63,498 nt of DNA from the NCBI GenBank assembly GCA_033855775.1, contig JAWVFT010000004.1, positions 1 through 63,498 on the forward strand, written 5' to 3'. Below are positions 36,170-44,294 of this stretch, in pieces. Position 1 is the stretch's first letter; each line of letters starts with the position of its first letter. The position numbers were made by a program, and so were the translations under genes. The notes beneath the pieces are model-generated. The model saw only the letters and a program-made list of their open reading frames with translations. It was not told the origin of the DNA and searched no databases. The stretch comes from DASVTR01 sp033855775. Lineage in GTDB: Bacteria; Acidobacteriota; Blastocatellia; Pyrinomonadales; Pyrinomonadaceae.

Positions 36170-37405
36170 ATGGAAAATAGCCGGACGATTCATCAAAAGT
36201 TGTTGCTGCGAAATGCGCGCTTAGTCTTGCCGCACAAGCTGGCCGAAGGCGCGAGCCTGCTCATCGAAGGCGACCGCATCGCGCGCATCCTTAAGCAGTC
36301 AACAAACGAAGATACGCACGACAGCGAAGTCCTTGAGCTTGACGGCGCGCTGCTGTTCCCCGGCTTCATAGACGCGCACATACACGGAGCCGTCGGCGTT
36401 GACACGATGGAGGCCGGGGCCGCAGACCTTCATCGCGTCGCGCTTTTTCTGGCCGCGCACGGCGTCACCTCATGGCTGCCGACGCTTGTGCCCGCGCCTG
36501 ATGTTGACTATCGAAAAGCGGCGCAGTCCGTCCGGCAGTTGATGCGCGAGCAGGCGACGAGCGCGACCGCCGCCACGTCTTCGCGCGCCCTCGGCCTGCA
36601 CTACGAAGGGCCGTTCATCAACAGCGCGCAATGCGGCGCGTTGCGCCCCGCTTACTTTCGCGCCTTCGCTGCGACCGAAGAACTCGATGCGCTGGCGACC
36701 ATAGACGAAAGCGGAGCGATTCACATGATGACCCTCGCCCCGGAAATCGAAGGCGGCGTCGAGTTGGTGACGGAGTTGCGACGGCGCGGTTGGGTAGTCT
36801 CCATCGGACACACGCGCGCAGACGTGGCTGTGCTTGACCGCGCCTGCGCGGCTGGCGCGCGACACATGACGCACTTCATGAACGCTATGTCGCCGCTCCA
36901 TCATCGCGCGCCGGGGCCGATTGGTTGGGGCTTGCTGCGCGACGACGTGACTTGTGATGTCATCGCCGACGGCGTTCACATAGACCCGCTCATGCTCAGG
37001 CTACTTCTGCGCTGCAAGCAGCCGTCGCGCCTCGCGCTCATCAGCGATGCGGTCGCGCCCGCCGGACTCGGCGACGGCGACTACGAAATCTGGGGCGAGA
37101 CGATTGCGGTCACAGGCGGGCGCACGCGCAACGCGCGCGGCCATATCGCGGGTTCCGTTATCACCATGCGCGACGCCGTGCGCCTGATGCTGTCGCTCGA
37201 CGTTTCTCCCTCCGACGTTGCCTCGATGGCCGCCGCCAACCCCGCGCGACTGCTCGGCATCGGCGACGACTGCGGCTCGATTGAAGAAGGAAAACGCGCC
37301 GACCTCACAGCCCTAAACGCGGCAGGCAACGTCACATTAACTCTCATCGGCGGCCGCCTCGCGTATAAGGCAGTGACGAGTGACGAGCAGCAAGTGACGA
37401 GTTAA
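36170..37405 (+). CDS. nagA: N-acetylglucosamine-6-phosphate deacetylase
   Basis: This is a 411-residue cytoplasmic amidohydrolase that converts GlcNAc-6-phosphate, the product of MurQ, to glucosamine-6-phosphate. Motifs in order: GFIDAHIHGAVGVDTMEA (metal site), LHYEGPFIN, SIGHTRAD (His ligand), HFMNAMSPLHHRAPG (substrate loop), and LISDAVAPAG (catalytic Asp). The last codons (VTSDEQQVTS) are written in the GTGACGA heptamer repeat, which also forms one arm of the inverted repeat shared with the convergent glcF gene. NagB, the next enzyme, is not in the window. Confidence 0.95.
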   Translation: MENSRTIHQKLLLRNARLVLPHKLAEGASLLIEGDRIARILKQSTNEDTHDSEVLELDGALLFPGFIDAHIHGAVGVDTMEAGAADLHRVALFLAAHGVTSWLPTLVPAPDVDYRKAAQSVRQLMREQATSATAATSSRALGLHYEGPFINSAQCGALRPAYFRAFAATEELDALATIDESGAIHMMTLAPEIEGGVELVTELRRRGWVVSIGHTRADVAVLDRACAAGARHMTHFMNAMSPLHHRAPGPIGWGLLRDDVTCDVIADGVHIDPLMLRLLLRCKQPSRLALISDAVAPAGLGDGDYEIWGETIAVTGGRTRNARGHIAGSVITMRDAVRLMLSLDVSPSDVASMAAANPARLLGIGDDCGSIEEGKRADLTALNAAGNVTLTLIGGRLAYKAVTSDEQQVTS

Positions 37406-37507
37406 AGCCAAAGGCTTAATGCCAAGACTTAAGGCTCATGCCTTGTCACTCATTATTCATTACTTCTTACTTCTTGCTTGTCACTTGCTGCTCGTCACTC
37501 GTCACTG
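37371..37507. repeat. Heptamer inverted repeat shared by the nagA and glcF ends
   Basis: A perfect 28-base arm pair lies at 37371-37398 and 37480-37507. Each arm starts CAGTGACGAGTGACGAG on its own strand. The left arm codes for the last residues of NagA and the right arm for the last residues of GlcF, so it sits across a convergent gene junction. The 81-base spacer holds more TTACTTCT/TTGTCACT units and no gene. Confidence 0.8.
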
Positions 37508-38970
37508 TCTTTATAAAACCCGGCGCGGGCATAGGATTCATCCAGAAGTTCGATGGGATGACAGACGCGCAGGGGCGTCATGCCTTTGAGACGCGCGCCC
37601 GCGGCGAGGTGCATGTGGCAGCCGGGATTGGCGGTCGCCAGTCGCTCGGCTTTAGTCTCTTTCAAGCGCGCCAGTTTTTCGTCGAGCACGCGGCCAGCCA
37701 TTTCCGGCTCAAGCAAATTATAAACGCCCGCGCCGCCGCAGCAACGCTCGCTCTCCAGGAGCGGCGCGAAGTTGAGATTGGGGATGGCTTCCAACATGCG
37801 AAGGGGCGCGTCACCGGCGCGCTGCCCGTAGAGCAGATGGCACGAAGCATCATAAGTCGTCGGGCTGTCATCAAGAGCCGCGCCCTGACGAATGCCCGTC
37901 TGCGCGAGTTGTTGGCTGATGTCGCGGACACGCGCGCTGAACTCGCGCGCCCGCGCGCCGTACAACGCATCGTCGGCCAGCAACCCGGCGTAAGAGACGA
38001 GCATCGCGCCGCAGCCACCGGCGTTCGTGATAATGAAAGCCCCGCTCTCATCATCGCTCGCAGAATTGCTCGCGGCGCCAGACGCCTCGCTCTTATCATC
38101 GCTCGAATTGGCGAACGCTTCGATGTTGCGTCGCGCGAGCCGCCGCGCGCCCTCAAGGTCGCCCGCGTGCGCGTGCAGCGCGCCGCAGCAACCTTGCGCT
38201 GGCGGCGCGTGGCTCGCGCAACCGTTGGCGGCCAGCACGCGCGCCGTCGCCAGATTGACGCGCGCAAACAAGCCTTCGGTCACGCAGCCGGTAAAGAGCA
38301 ACGCGCGCGAATCCGTCGGGCGCGGTCGCTGCGCAACGCGCCCCGCTTCATTCGTGTCATTATTCGTGTCATGGACGACGCGCGTGGAAGCTTGCTCTGT
38401 CTTCGCAGGTTGCTCTGGCTTGAGCGGCGCGCGCGGTTTAGTCAACGGCTTGGCGGGCGCGGAGCTTTCAAGCATGGCGAGCGCAAATTCGGCTCGCGCT
38501 GAGACGAGACGCGCCAGGCGCGACTTGAGCAGCAAGCGAGCCAGCCCCGCGTCGCGCATCGCTCGCGCGCAACCGAACGCGAAACGCAGCCGCGATGGAT
38601 GCAGCCAAATTCTTCGCAGCAAGAAGCGCAGCAAGCGATTCGTCCAGCCATGCCGTCGCCCTGTCGTCGTCTCGTAAATCAACTCGCGCGACGCTTCCAG
38701 CAACTCTCCATACTCGACGCCAGCCGGGCAAGCCTGCTCGCACGCGCGGCAACCCAGACAACGATTGATGTGCCGCTCGAACGACGTTGAAGCCGCCGCG
38801 AGCCGTCCTTCTTCGACCGCGCGCATCAGGTAGATACGACCGCGCGGGCCGTCGTTCTCGTCGCCCGTCAGCGTGTAGGTCGGGCAGGCTTCGAGGCACA
38901 AGCCGCAATGAACGCACGCCAACAGCTTTTCCTCTTCCGCCGCCAGCGCGCTTGCGAGATGTGATGACAT
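37495..38970 (-). CDS. glcF: GlcF-like glycolate/D-lactate oxidase iron-sulfur subunit
   Basis: This is a 491-residue protein with two 4Fe-4S motifs near the N-terminus (CVHCGLCLEACP and CLGCRACEQACP). Two CCG domains follow (GCCGALHAHAGD and CCGGAGVYNLLEP), which bind a non-cubane cluster in HdrB/GlpC/GlcF relatives. A Pro/Lys-rich insert of about 40 residues separates the halves. It would take electrons from the flavin of the GlcD-GlcE fusion, encoded two genes upstream on the same strand, and pass them to the membrane. Glycolate and D-lactate are both oxidised by this enzyme class. MurQ makes D-lactate here. The start at 38970 is chosen because family similarity begins there; no Shine-Dalgarno is seen. 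Confidence 0.88.
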   Translation of the reverse strand: MSSHLASALAAEEEKLLACVHCGLCLEACPTYTLTGDENDGPRGRIYLMRAVEEGRLAAASTSFERHINRCLGCRACEQACPAGVEYGELLEASRELIYETTTGRRHGWTNRLLRFLLRRIWLHPSRLRFAFGCARAMRDAGLARLLLKSRLARLVSARAEFALAMLESSAPAKPLTKPRAPLKPEQPAKTEQASTRVVHDTNNDTNEAGRVAQRPRPTDSRALLFTGCVTEGLFARVNLATARVLAANGCASHAPPAQGCCGALHAHAGDLEGARRLARRNIEAFANSSDDKSEASGAASNSASDDESGAFIITNAGGCGAMLVSYAGLLADDALYGARAREFSARVRDISQQLAQTGIRQGAALDDSPTTYDASCHLLYGQRAGDAPLRMLEAIPNLNFAPLLESERCCGGAGVYNLLEPEMAGRVLDEKLARLKETKAERLATANPGCHMHLAAGARLKGMTPLRVCHPIELLDESYARAGFYKDSDE

Positions 38971-38979
38971 AACTAGAAA

Positions 38980-39127
38980 GATGAGCGATGAATGACGAGC
39001 GATTGATGATGAACAATGAAGGATGAGCGCGGAACAATGAATGATGAATGACGAGCAGCAAAGCCGTCGTCTTTCATTCATCACTCATCACTCATCGTTC
39101 ATCATCAATCGCGCATCGTTCATCGTT
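38980..39127. repeat. Heptamer inverted repeat between ggt and glcF
   Basis: Units of GATGAAC, GATGAGT and GATGAAT type fill almost the whole gap. The right part (39072-39127) is complementary to much of the left part (38980-39055). It begins 4 bases from the ggt stop and ends 10 bases from the glcF start, the same placement as the other heptamer elements. Confidence 0.65.
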
Positions 39128-39130
39128 GCT

Positions 39131-40915
39131 TCAGTATCCGATTGGAACTCCGTCGTTGCGCGGGTCGCTGGCGCCGAGACGCATGCCCGTCTTCTGTTCA
39201 ATCATGATGCCGTGGGCGTCGCCCATGAAGCGCGGGTTGGAGACGAGCTTGTGGCCGAGGGCTTCGAGCGCGCTTTGAGTTTCGACGGAGAGCTTGAACG
39301 GCTCGTAGGTTATCTCGTCGGGCAGCCATTGATGATGAATGCGCGGCGCGTCAATGGCCTGCTGAATGTTCATGTCGTAGTCAACGACGTTGATGATGAC
39401 TTGCAGGACGGTGTTAATGATGGTCGGGCCGCCGGGGCTGCCGGTCGTGAACCAGAGCGAGCCGTCTTTGCGCATTACGAAAGTCGGCGTCATGGCGGAG
39501 AGCGGTCGCTTGCGCGGGGCGACGCTGTTGCGCTCGCCTTGTATCAAGCCGTAGGCGTTCGGCACGCCGGGCTTGGCCGCGAAGTCGTCCATCTCGTTGT
39601 TGAGCAGCACGCCGGTGCCACGGGCTACGACCGCCGAGCCGAAGCTGCCGTTCAAGGTGTAGGTGTTGGCGACGGCGTTGCCCTCGGCGTCAACGACCGT
39701 GAAGTGCGTCGTCTCTTCGGCTTCGTAGCCTGTGGGACGACCGGCCTGCACGTCCGTGCTCTTCGAGGCTCTATCCATGCGAATCGTGCTGCGCTGGCGC
39801 GCGGCGTAGTCCTTGTCAATGATTCCGGCGATGGGGACTTTGACGAAATCGGCGTCGCCCATGTATTCGGCGCGGTCTGCAAATGCGCGGCGCATCGTCT
39901 CCGTTAAGAGATGATAACGCTCGGTCGAAGACCAGTTCATCTTGCTGAGATTGTAGCCTTCAAGGATGTTCAGCATCTCAATCAGAACTGCTCCGCCGGA
40001 CGAAGGCGGAGGCATCGAGACGACTTCATAGCCGCGATAAGTCGTCCGCAGCGGCTCGCGTTCCTTCGCCACATACGCGCGCATGTCTGCGGTCGTAATC
40101 AAGCCGTCGTGTCGCTTCATGTCGTCGGCTATCAAGCGCGCCGTGCGGCCTTCGTAAAATTCGCGCGGGCCGCCCTTTTGCAATCGCGCAAAGGTCGCGG
40201 CCAATTCCGGCTGGCGAAAGAGCGCGCCTTCGTCGTAGAGATTGCCGTTGTTCAGGAAAATCTTGCGGCTGTCTTCATACGGCTCGAAGAAGCCTTCGGT
40301 TGAGCGGAAGCTGCGCGCGATGGAGTAGGGAAGCGGAAAGCCATTGGCCGCGAGACGACGCGCGGGTTCGATTAACTGCGACCATGAGAGCTTGCCTGAG
40401 CCATACTTCTTCAAAGCCATTTCCATCCCGGCGACCGTGCCGGGAACGCCCGCCGCGCGATAGCCCATCGTCGAAGAGCCTTCGCCTTTAATCAAGTCGC
40501 CTTTGTCGTCCTGATAGACGTTGCGCGTGGCGGCAGCCGGAGCCATCTCGCGGTAGTCAATCGCGGTCGTGCGGCCATCGCGAAAGCGAATCATCATGAA
40601 GCCGCCGCCGCCCAGATTGCCCGCCGCCGGATACGTCACCGCCAGCGCGAAGGCAACGGCGATGGCGGCGTCAACTGCGTTGCCGCCGCGCTTCAAGACA
40701 TCGACGCCGACTTCGGACGCGAAGCGGCTGCTCGACGCGACCATGCCATGCGGGGCGCGCACGGGTTGGCGCGCAAGCGTCCCGGCTTCCGGCACAGGCA
40801 AGGCAATCGTCCGCGCGCTGCACGCCAGAGGTGCGAGAGGCGCGAAGATGAAAGCGACGGCTAAGCCAAGCGAAAGAAAAAGGCGTTGAGCCTCAGTTAG
40901 TTTGCCCATTCTCAT
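39131..40915 (-). CDS. ggt: Gamma-glutamyltransferase
   Basis: This is a 594-residue exported, self-processing Ntn hydrolase. The signal region is LFLSLGLAVAFIFAPLAPLACSA. The large subunit begins HGMVASSSRFASEVGVDVLKRGGNAVDAAIAVAFALAV. The autoprocessing and catalytic Thr402 is the first Thr of TTHFTVVD. The small subunit contains LNNEMDDFA and TPTFVMRKDGSLWFTTGSPGGPTIINTVLQ, the family hallmark. It cleaves gamma-glutamyl bonds, for example in glutathione. In this island it might also act on gamma-glutamyl peptides from cell walls, which is speculation. The ATG at 40915 is chosen because the longer open frame upstream has no family similarity. Confidence 0.93.
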   Translation of the reverse strand: MRMGKLTEAQRLFLSLGLAVAFIFAPLAPLACSARTIALPVPEAGTLARQPVRAPHGMVASSSRFASEVGVDVLKRGGNAVDAAIAVAFALAVTYPAAGNLGGGGFMMIRFRDGRTTAIDYREMAPAAATRNVYQDDKGDLIKGEGSSTMGYRAAGVPGTVAGMEMALKKYGSGKLSWSQLIEPARRLAANGFPLPYSIARSFRSTEGFFEPYEDSRKIFLNNGNLYDEGALFRQPELAATFARLQKGGPREFYEGRTARLIADDMKRHDGLITTADMRAYVAKEREPLRTTYRGYEVVSMPPPSSGGAVLIEMLNILEGYNLSKMNWSSTERYHLLTETMRRAFADRAEYMGDADFVKVPIAGIIDKDYAARQRSTIRMDRASKSTDVQAGRPTGYEAEETTHFTVVDAEGNAVANTYTLNGSFGSAVVARGTGVLLNNEMDDFAAKPGVPNAYGLIQGERNSVAPRKRPLSAMTPTFVMRKDGSLWFTTGSPGGPTIINTVLQVIINVVDYDMNIQQAIDAPRIHHQWLPDEITYEPFKLSVETQSALEALGHKLVSNPRFMGDAHGIMIEQKTGMRLGASDPRNDGVPIGY

Positions 40916-41081
40916 TTTAAGTTTTCCCGCGTCAAAGCTTTCCTCACGCGCGCTCTCGCGGCGGAAAGCCGTCTGGATTTCTTTAAGTCTTGACGAAGAC
41001 CAATTGTGCTCTTGAACTCCGAAGAAATGCAAACTGTTCGGCCAGCCGAACTTGCGGCCAGACGAACTCATCGCCGCGCCT

Positions 41082-44000
41082 TTAGCTCTCCGCCGCGTTG
41101 TGACGGCCAAAGTCGAAGCGGCCCGGACTGAACGTGTTCGACGAATCGAGTTGCTGCTTGATGCGCTGCATGACGGTCGCGCTCGCGCCCATGTCGTCCC
41201 ACACGTCGAAGGCTTCCTTGATTTCGCGCGGCGCGCTTTCAATCATCAAACAGCCGCCCGCACGCCGCGCTCGCTCGCGCCATCGCGTCAACATCCAGAC
41301 GGCCGCGCCAAGCTCTTCCGGCAACGCGCTCGTGACGCGCAGGCGGCCATCGCCCGCGCCCGCGTGCCACCACGAAGCGAAAGCAAAAGGCGCGGCCCGT
41401 TCGTCCTCTTCCGCTTCGGCGAGCATGGCGTCGAGCTTGGCGGGCGGCGCATGCACGCGCCAACTCAACTGCGCGCTCTCTTGCAAAAGCAGCGCGGCCA
41501 GCGAACGCCACAACATCTCGTCGCCGGACGAGACAGTTGTTTGTTTGATTCCAGGCTCACCGTCGAGCAACACGCGCGCCTGTTCAACTTGAAAGGCGAC
41601 GGCTTCAGCCGCGCCCGCGAAGCGTATCATCAGCGCAGCATCTCGCTCCGTTTGAAGCGGCGCGCGAATGCAAGCGGCGGCGCGTGGCGAGAGCAATTCG
41701 AGCGCGACGGGAAAGAGTTGCGCGTTGCGAAGAGAACTTGCAGCGCGCCGCAGCGAAGAGAGCGGGCCGCAAGCTATGACGGTCGAGCTTTGCGCGGGCA
41801 GCGGTCGCAGCTTGAACGTCAATTCCAGAATCAGGCAGAGCGAGCCGTAGCTGCCGACGAACAACTTGCAAAGGTCATAGCCCGCCACGTTCTTCACCAC
41901 GCGCCCGCCGGCTTTGATGATGTGCCCGTCGGCCAGCGCGACGCGCATGCCGATGACGAACGAGCGCGGCGCTCCGTAGCCTAAACTCTGCGCGCCAATC
42001 ATCCCGGTCGCCGCGACTCCGCCGAGCGAAGCCCTGCCGTCGTCCGGCGGGTCGAGCGGCAGCCATTGCCCCGCGCCGTTCAACTCTGAGTTAAAGTCAG
42101 CCAACGCGACGCCCGCTTCCGCCGTCGCAACGAGGTCAGCCGGTTCATGTTCGATGATGCGGCGCATCCGTCCCGTCTGCAAAATGAGATCCGCGCGCAA
42201 ACTTGCATGGCCCACATCAAGCCACGTCCCCGCTCCCGCCGGAACAACAGCCCATCCTTCATGCGTCGCCAGCCGCAACACTTCACATGCTTCCTCCTGA
42301 TTCGCGGGCGACACTGAAAGACAAGACGCGGAGACACGGGGACGCGGAGATGCGGCGATGTTAAGTTGCGGCGAGACGTTGACGTGCTCTGCGCCGACGA
42401 TGCGCGACAAGGCTTCGTGCGCCGCTTCGATTTGGAAGACACTGCGAGCGAAGACAATCGGAGGCTGAGGCGAAGGCTCGGACAGCAACGCGGGAGATTG
42501 AGACGCGGGAGATTGAGACGCGGGGACACGGAGACGCGGGGACGCGGCGAATCGTTGCTCGTCATCAATCGCTTCTCTTGGTTCGTTGGCAGCCTCTCTT
42601 GCTTCGTTAGTCGCTTCTCTTGCTTCGTCGTCATCATTATTCAACGACGAAGAGAGCGTTGCTTTATCGCCGCCTTCCCGCGTCTCCGCGTCTCCGCGTC
42701 TGCGTGTCGCGGCGCCGCGCGCTTCGCCGCAACTGCGCGCGGTGGGGATAATCTTGCCGGGGTTGCAGAGGCCGCCGGGGTCAAAGGCGGCGCGGACGCG
42801 AAGCATCGCGTCCATGTCGTCGGGGCTGAAGATGAGCGGCAGGTATTCGCTTTTGTCTAAGCCGACGCCGTGCTCGCCTGTGATTGTGCCGCCCGCGCGG
42901 ACGCAGATTTCCATCATCTCGCGCGAGGCTTCCTTAACGCGCTTCACTTCTTCGGGCTGGCGCGCGTCGTAGCAGATGTAGGGATGAAGGTTGCCGTCGC
43001 CCGCGTGAAAGACGTTGGCGACGAGCAGGTTGTGTTTCGCGCCCGTGCGATAGGTGGCGGCGAGAACTTCGGGCAGGCGCGAACGCGGGACAACTGCGTC
43101 CTGCAACATCAAGTCGGGCGCGAGGCGTCCCATCGCGCCGAACGCGCCCTTGCGCGCCGCCCAAAACTTCTTGCGCTCTCTCTCGTCCTGCGCCAGCCTG
43201 ACGTGCCGCGCCTTGTGTTCGCGGCAGATGCTTTCGACGCGCGCCGCTTCTTCATCGAGTCCGGCTTCGAGGCCGTCCAGTTCAATCAGCAGCGCGGCTT
43301 CGGCTTCGGGCGGCAGGCCAGCCGCGAAGACGCTCTGCTCGACGGCGCGAATCGTCGCCCCGTCCATCATCTCAAGGGCCGACGGCATCAGCCCGGCGGC
43401 GATGATGGCGGAGACGGCGCGGCTGCCGTCGTTGACATCCGCAAAGTCGGCGAGCAGCGTGCGGACGGCGGGTGCCAGCGGCGTTAAGATGAGCGTCGCT
43501 TCGGTCGCAATCCCGAACGTGCCTTCCGAGCCGACGAAGACGCCGAGCAAATCATAGCCGGGCGCGACGCTTCCTCCCGCGCGCAGGTCAACGACCTCGC
43601 CGCTCGCCAGCACGACGCGCGCCGCCGCCACGTGGTCTACCGTCATGCCATATTTTAGACAGTGTATGCCGCCCGCGTTCTCCGCGATGTTGCCGCCGAT
43701 GGTGCAGGTCATCTGGCTCGAAGGGTCCGGCACGTAATGCAGTTTGAAGGGAGCGGCGGCGCGCGAGAGTTGCGCGTTGACGAGTCCTGTTTCGACGACG
43801 GCCCGCAGGTTCTCCGTGTCCAGCTCAAGCAAGCGACGCATCCGCGCCAACTCGATGACGACGCTTTCCGTCAACGCGCCGCCGGAGAGTCCGGTGCCAG
43901 CGCCGCGCGGGGCAAACGGCACACGCTCGCGCGTTAAGAGACGCAGGACTTCTGCGACTTCCTCTGTGCTTTGTGGAAAGACGACGGCGCGCGGGCGTTG

Positions 44001-44108
44001 CTTGTGCTGCGTCAGCCCGTCGCACTCGTAGACGAGCAATTCGTCCGCTTCGGTCAGCACAGCATCGCGCCCCAACACGGCCCGCAGCTTTTGCGTCAAC
44101 TCATCCAC
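41082..44108 (-). CDS. GlcD-GlcE fusion, FAD-linked glycolate/D-lactate oxidase
   Basis: This is a 1008-residue protein with two flavin-oxidase halves. Residues 1-460 form complete GlcD: FAD-binding segment FAPRGAGTGLSGGAL, TIGGNIAENAGGIHCLKYG, and the C-terminal cap with NLLVANVFHAGDGNLHPYI and GTITGEHGVGLDK. Residues about 560-1008 form GlcE: VPAGAGTWLDVG and RVVKNVAGYDLCKLFVGSYGS. In E. coli these are separate subunits of the GlcDEF complex. The linker (about 465-600) is low-complexity and carries three octamer-repeat blocks. Glycolate or D-lactate to the 2-oxo acid is the expected reaction; D-lactate from MurQ is the attractive substrate here. ggt and glcF follow on the same strand. Confidence 0.9.
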   Translation of the reverse strand: MDELTQKLRAVLGRDAVLTEADELLVYECDGLTQHKQRPRAVVFPQSTEEVAEVLRLLTRERVPFAPRGAGTGLSGGALTESVVIELARMRRLLELDTENLRAVVETGLVNAQLSRAAAPFKLHYVPDPSSQMTCTIGGNIAENAGGIHCLKYGMTVDHVAAARVVLASGEVVDLRAGGSVAPGYDLLGVFVGSEGTFGIATEATLILTPLAPAVRTLLADFADVNDGSRAVSAIIAAGLMPSALEMMDGATIRAVEQSVFAAGLPPEAEAALLIELDGLEAGLDEEAARVESICREHKARHVRLAQDERERKKFWAARKGAFGAMGRLAPDLMLQDAVVPRSRLPEVLAATYRTGAKHNLLVANVFHAGDGNLHPYICYDARQPEEVKRVKEASREMMEICVRAGGTITGEHGVGLDKSEYLPLIFSPDDMDAMLRVRAAFDPGGLCNPGKIIPTARSCGEARGAATRRRGDAETREGGDKATLSSSLNNDDDEAREATNEAREAANEPREAIDDEQRFAASPRLRVPASQSPASQSPALLSEPSPQPPIVFARSVFQIEAAHEALSRIVGAEHVNVSPQLNIAASPRPRVSASCLSVSPANQEEACEVLRLATHEGWAVVPAGAGTWLDVGHASLRADLILQTGRMRRIIEHEPADLVATAEAGVALADFNSELNGAGQWLPLDPPDDGRASLGGVAATGMIGAQSLGYGAPRSFVIGMRVALADGHIIKAGGRVVKNVAGYDLCKLFVGSYGSLCLILELTFKLRPLPAQSSTVIACGPLSSLRRAASSLRNAQLFPVALELLSPRAAACIRAPLQTERDAALMIRFAGAAEAVAFQVEQARVLLDGEPGIKQTTVSSGDEMLWRSLAALLLQESAQLSWRVHAPPAKLDAMLAEAEEDERAAPFAFASWWHAGAGDGRLRVTSALPEELGAAVWMLTRWRERARRAGGCLMIESAPREIKEAFDVWDDMGASATVMQRIKQQLDSSNTFSPGRFDFGRHNAAES
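42325..42712. repeat. Octamer repeat blocks within the glcDE linker
   Basis: Three blocks (42325-42358, 42501-42550, 42677-42712) of GGAGACGC-type octamers lie inside the fused gene. The first two have one orientation and the third the opposite, so they can form a large stem. All remain open in frame and encode RRGDAETR- or SPRLRVPAS-like residues. Confidence 0.8.
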
Positions 44109-44294
44109 GCTTTATCTTATTCGGCTTCGGGAATTTTCTATCGTCATGGTGAGAGCTAATGATACACTACGCGCCCGGCCTTCAGATACTGTTCTTGACG
44201 GATAGCCAACTGCTCAGATGAAACTTCGACGCGCTCTTCCGGTGGCGAGCCGCGTCCTTTTATGAAGCACGAGGAGAAGTGAGGGAAGAGCGTT

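Noticed and set aside
41052..41984. 310-residue plus-strand frame opposite glcDE
   Set aside because: It is composed mainly of Arg/Ala-rich sequence, overlaps the GlcE domain on the other strand and shows no motif.
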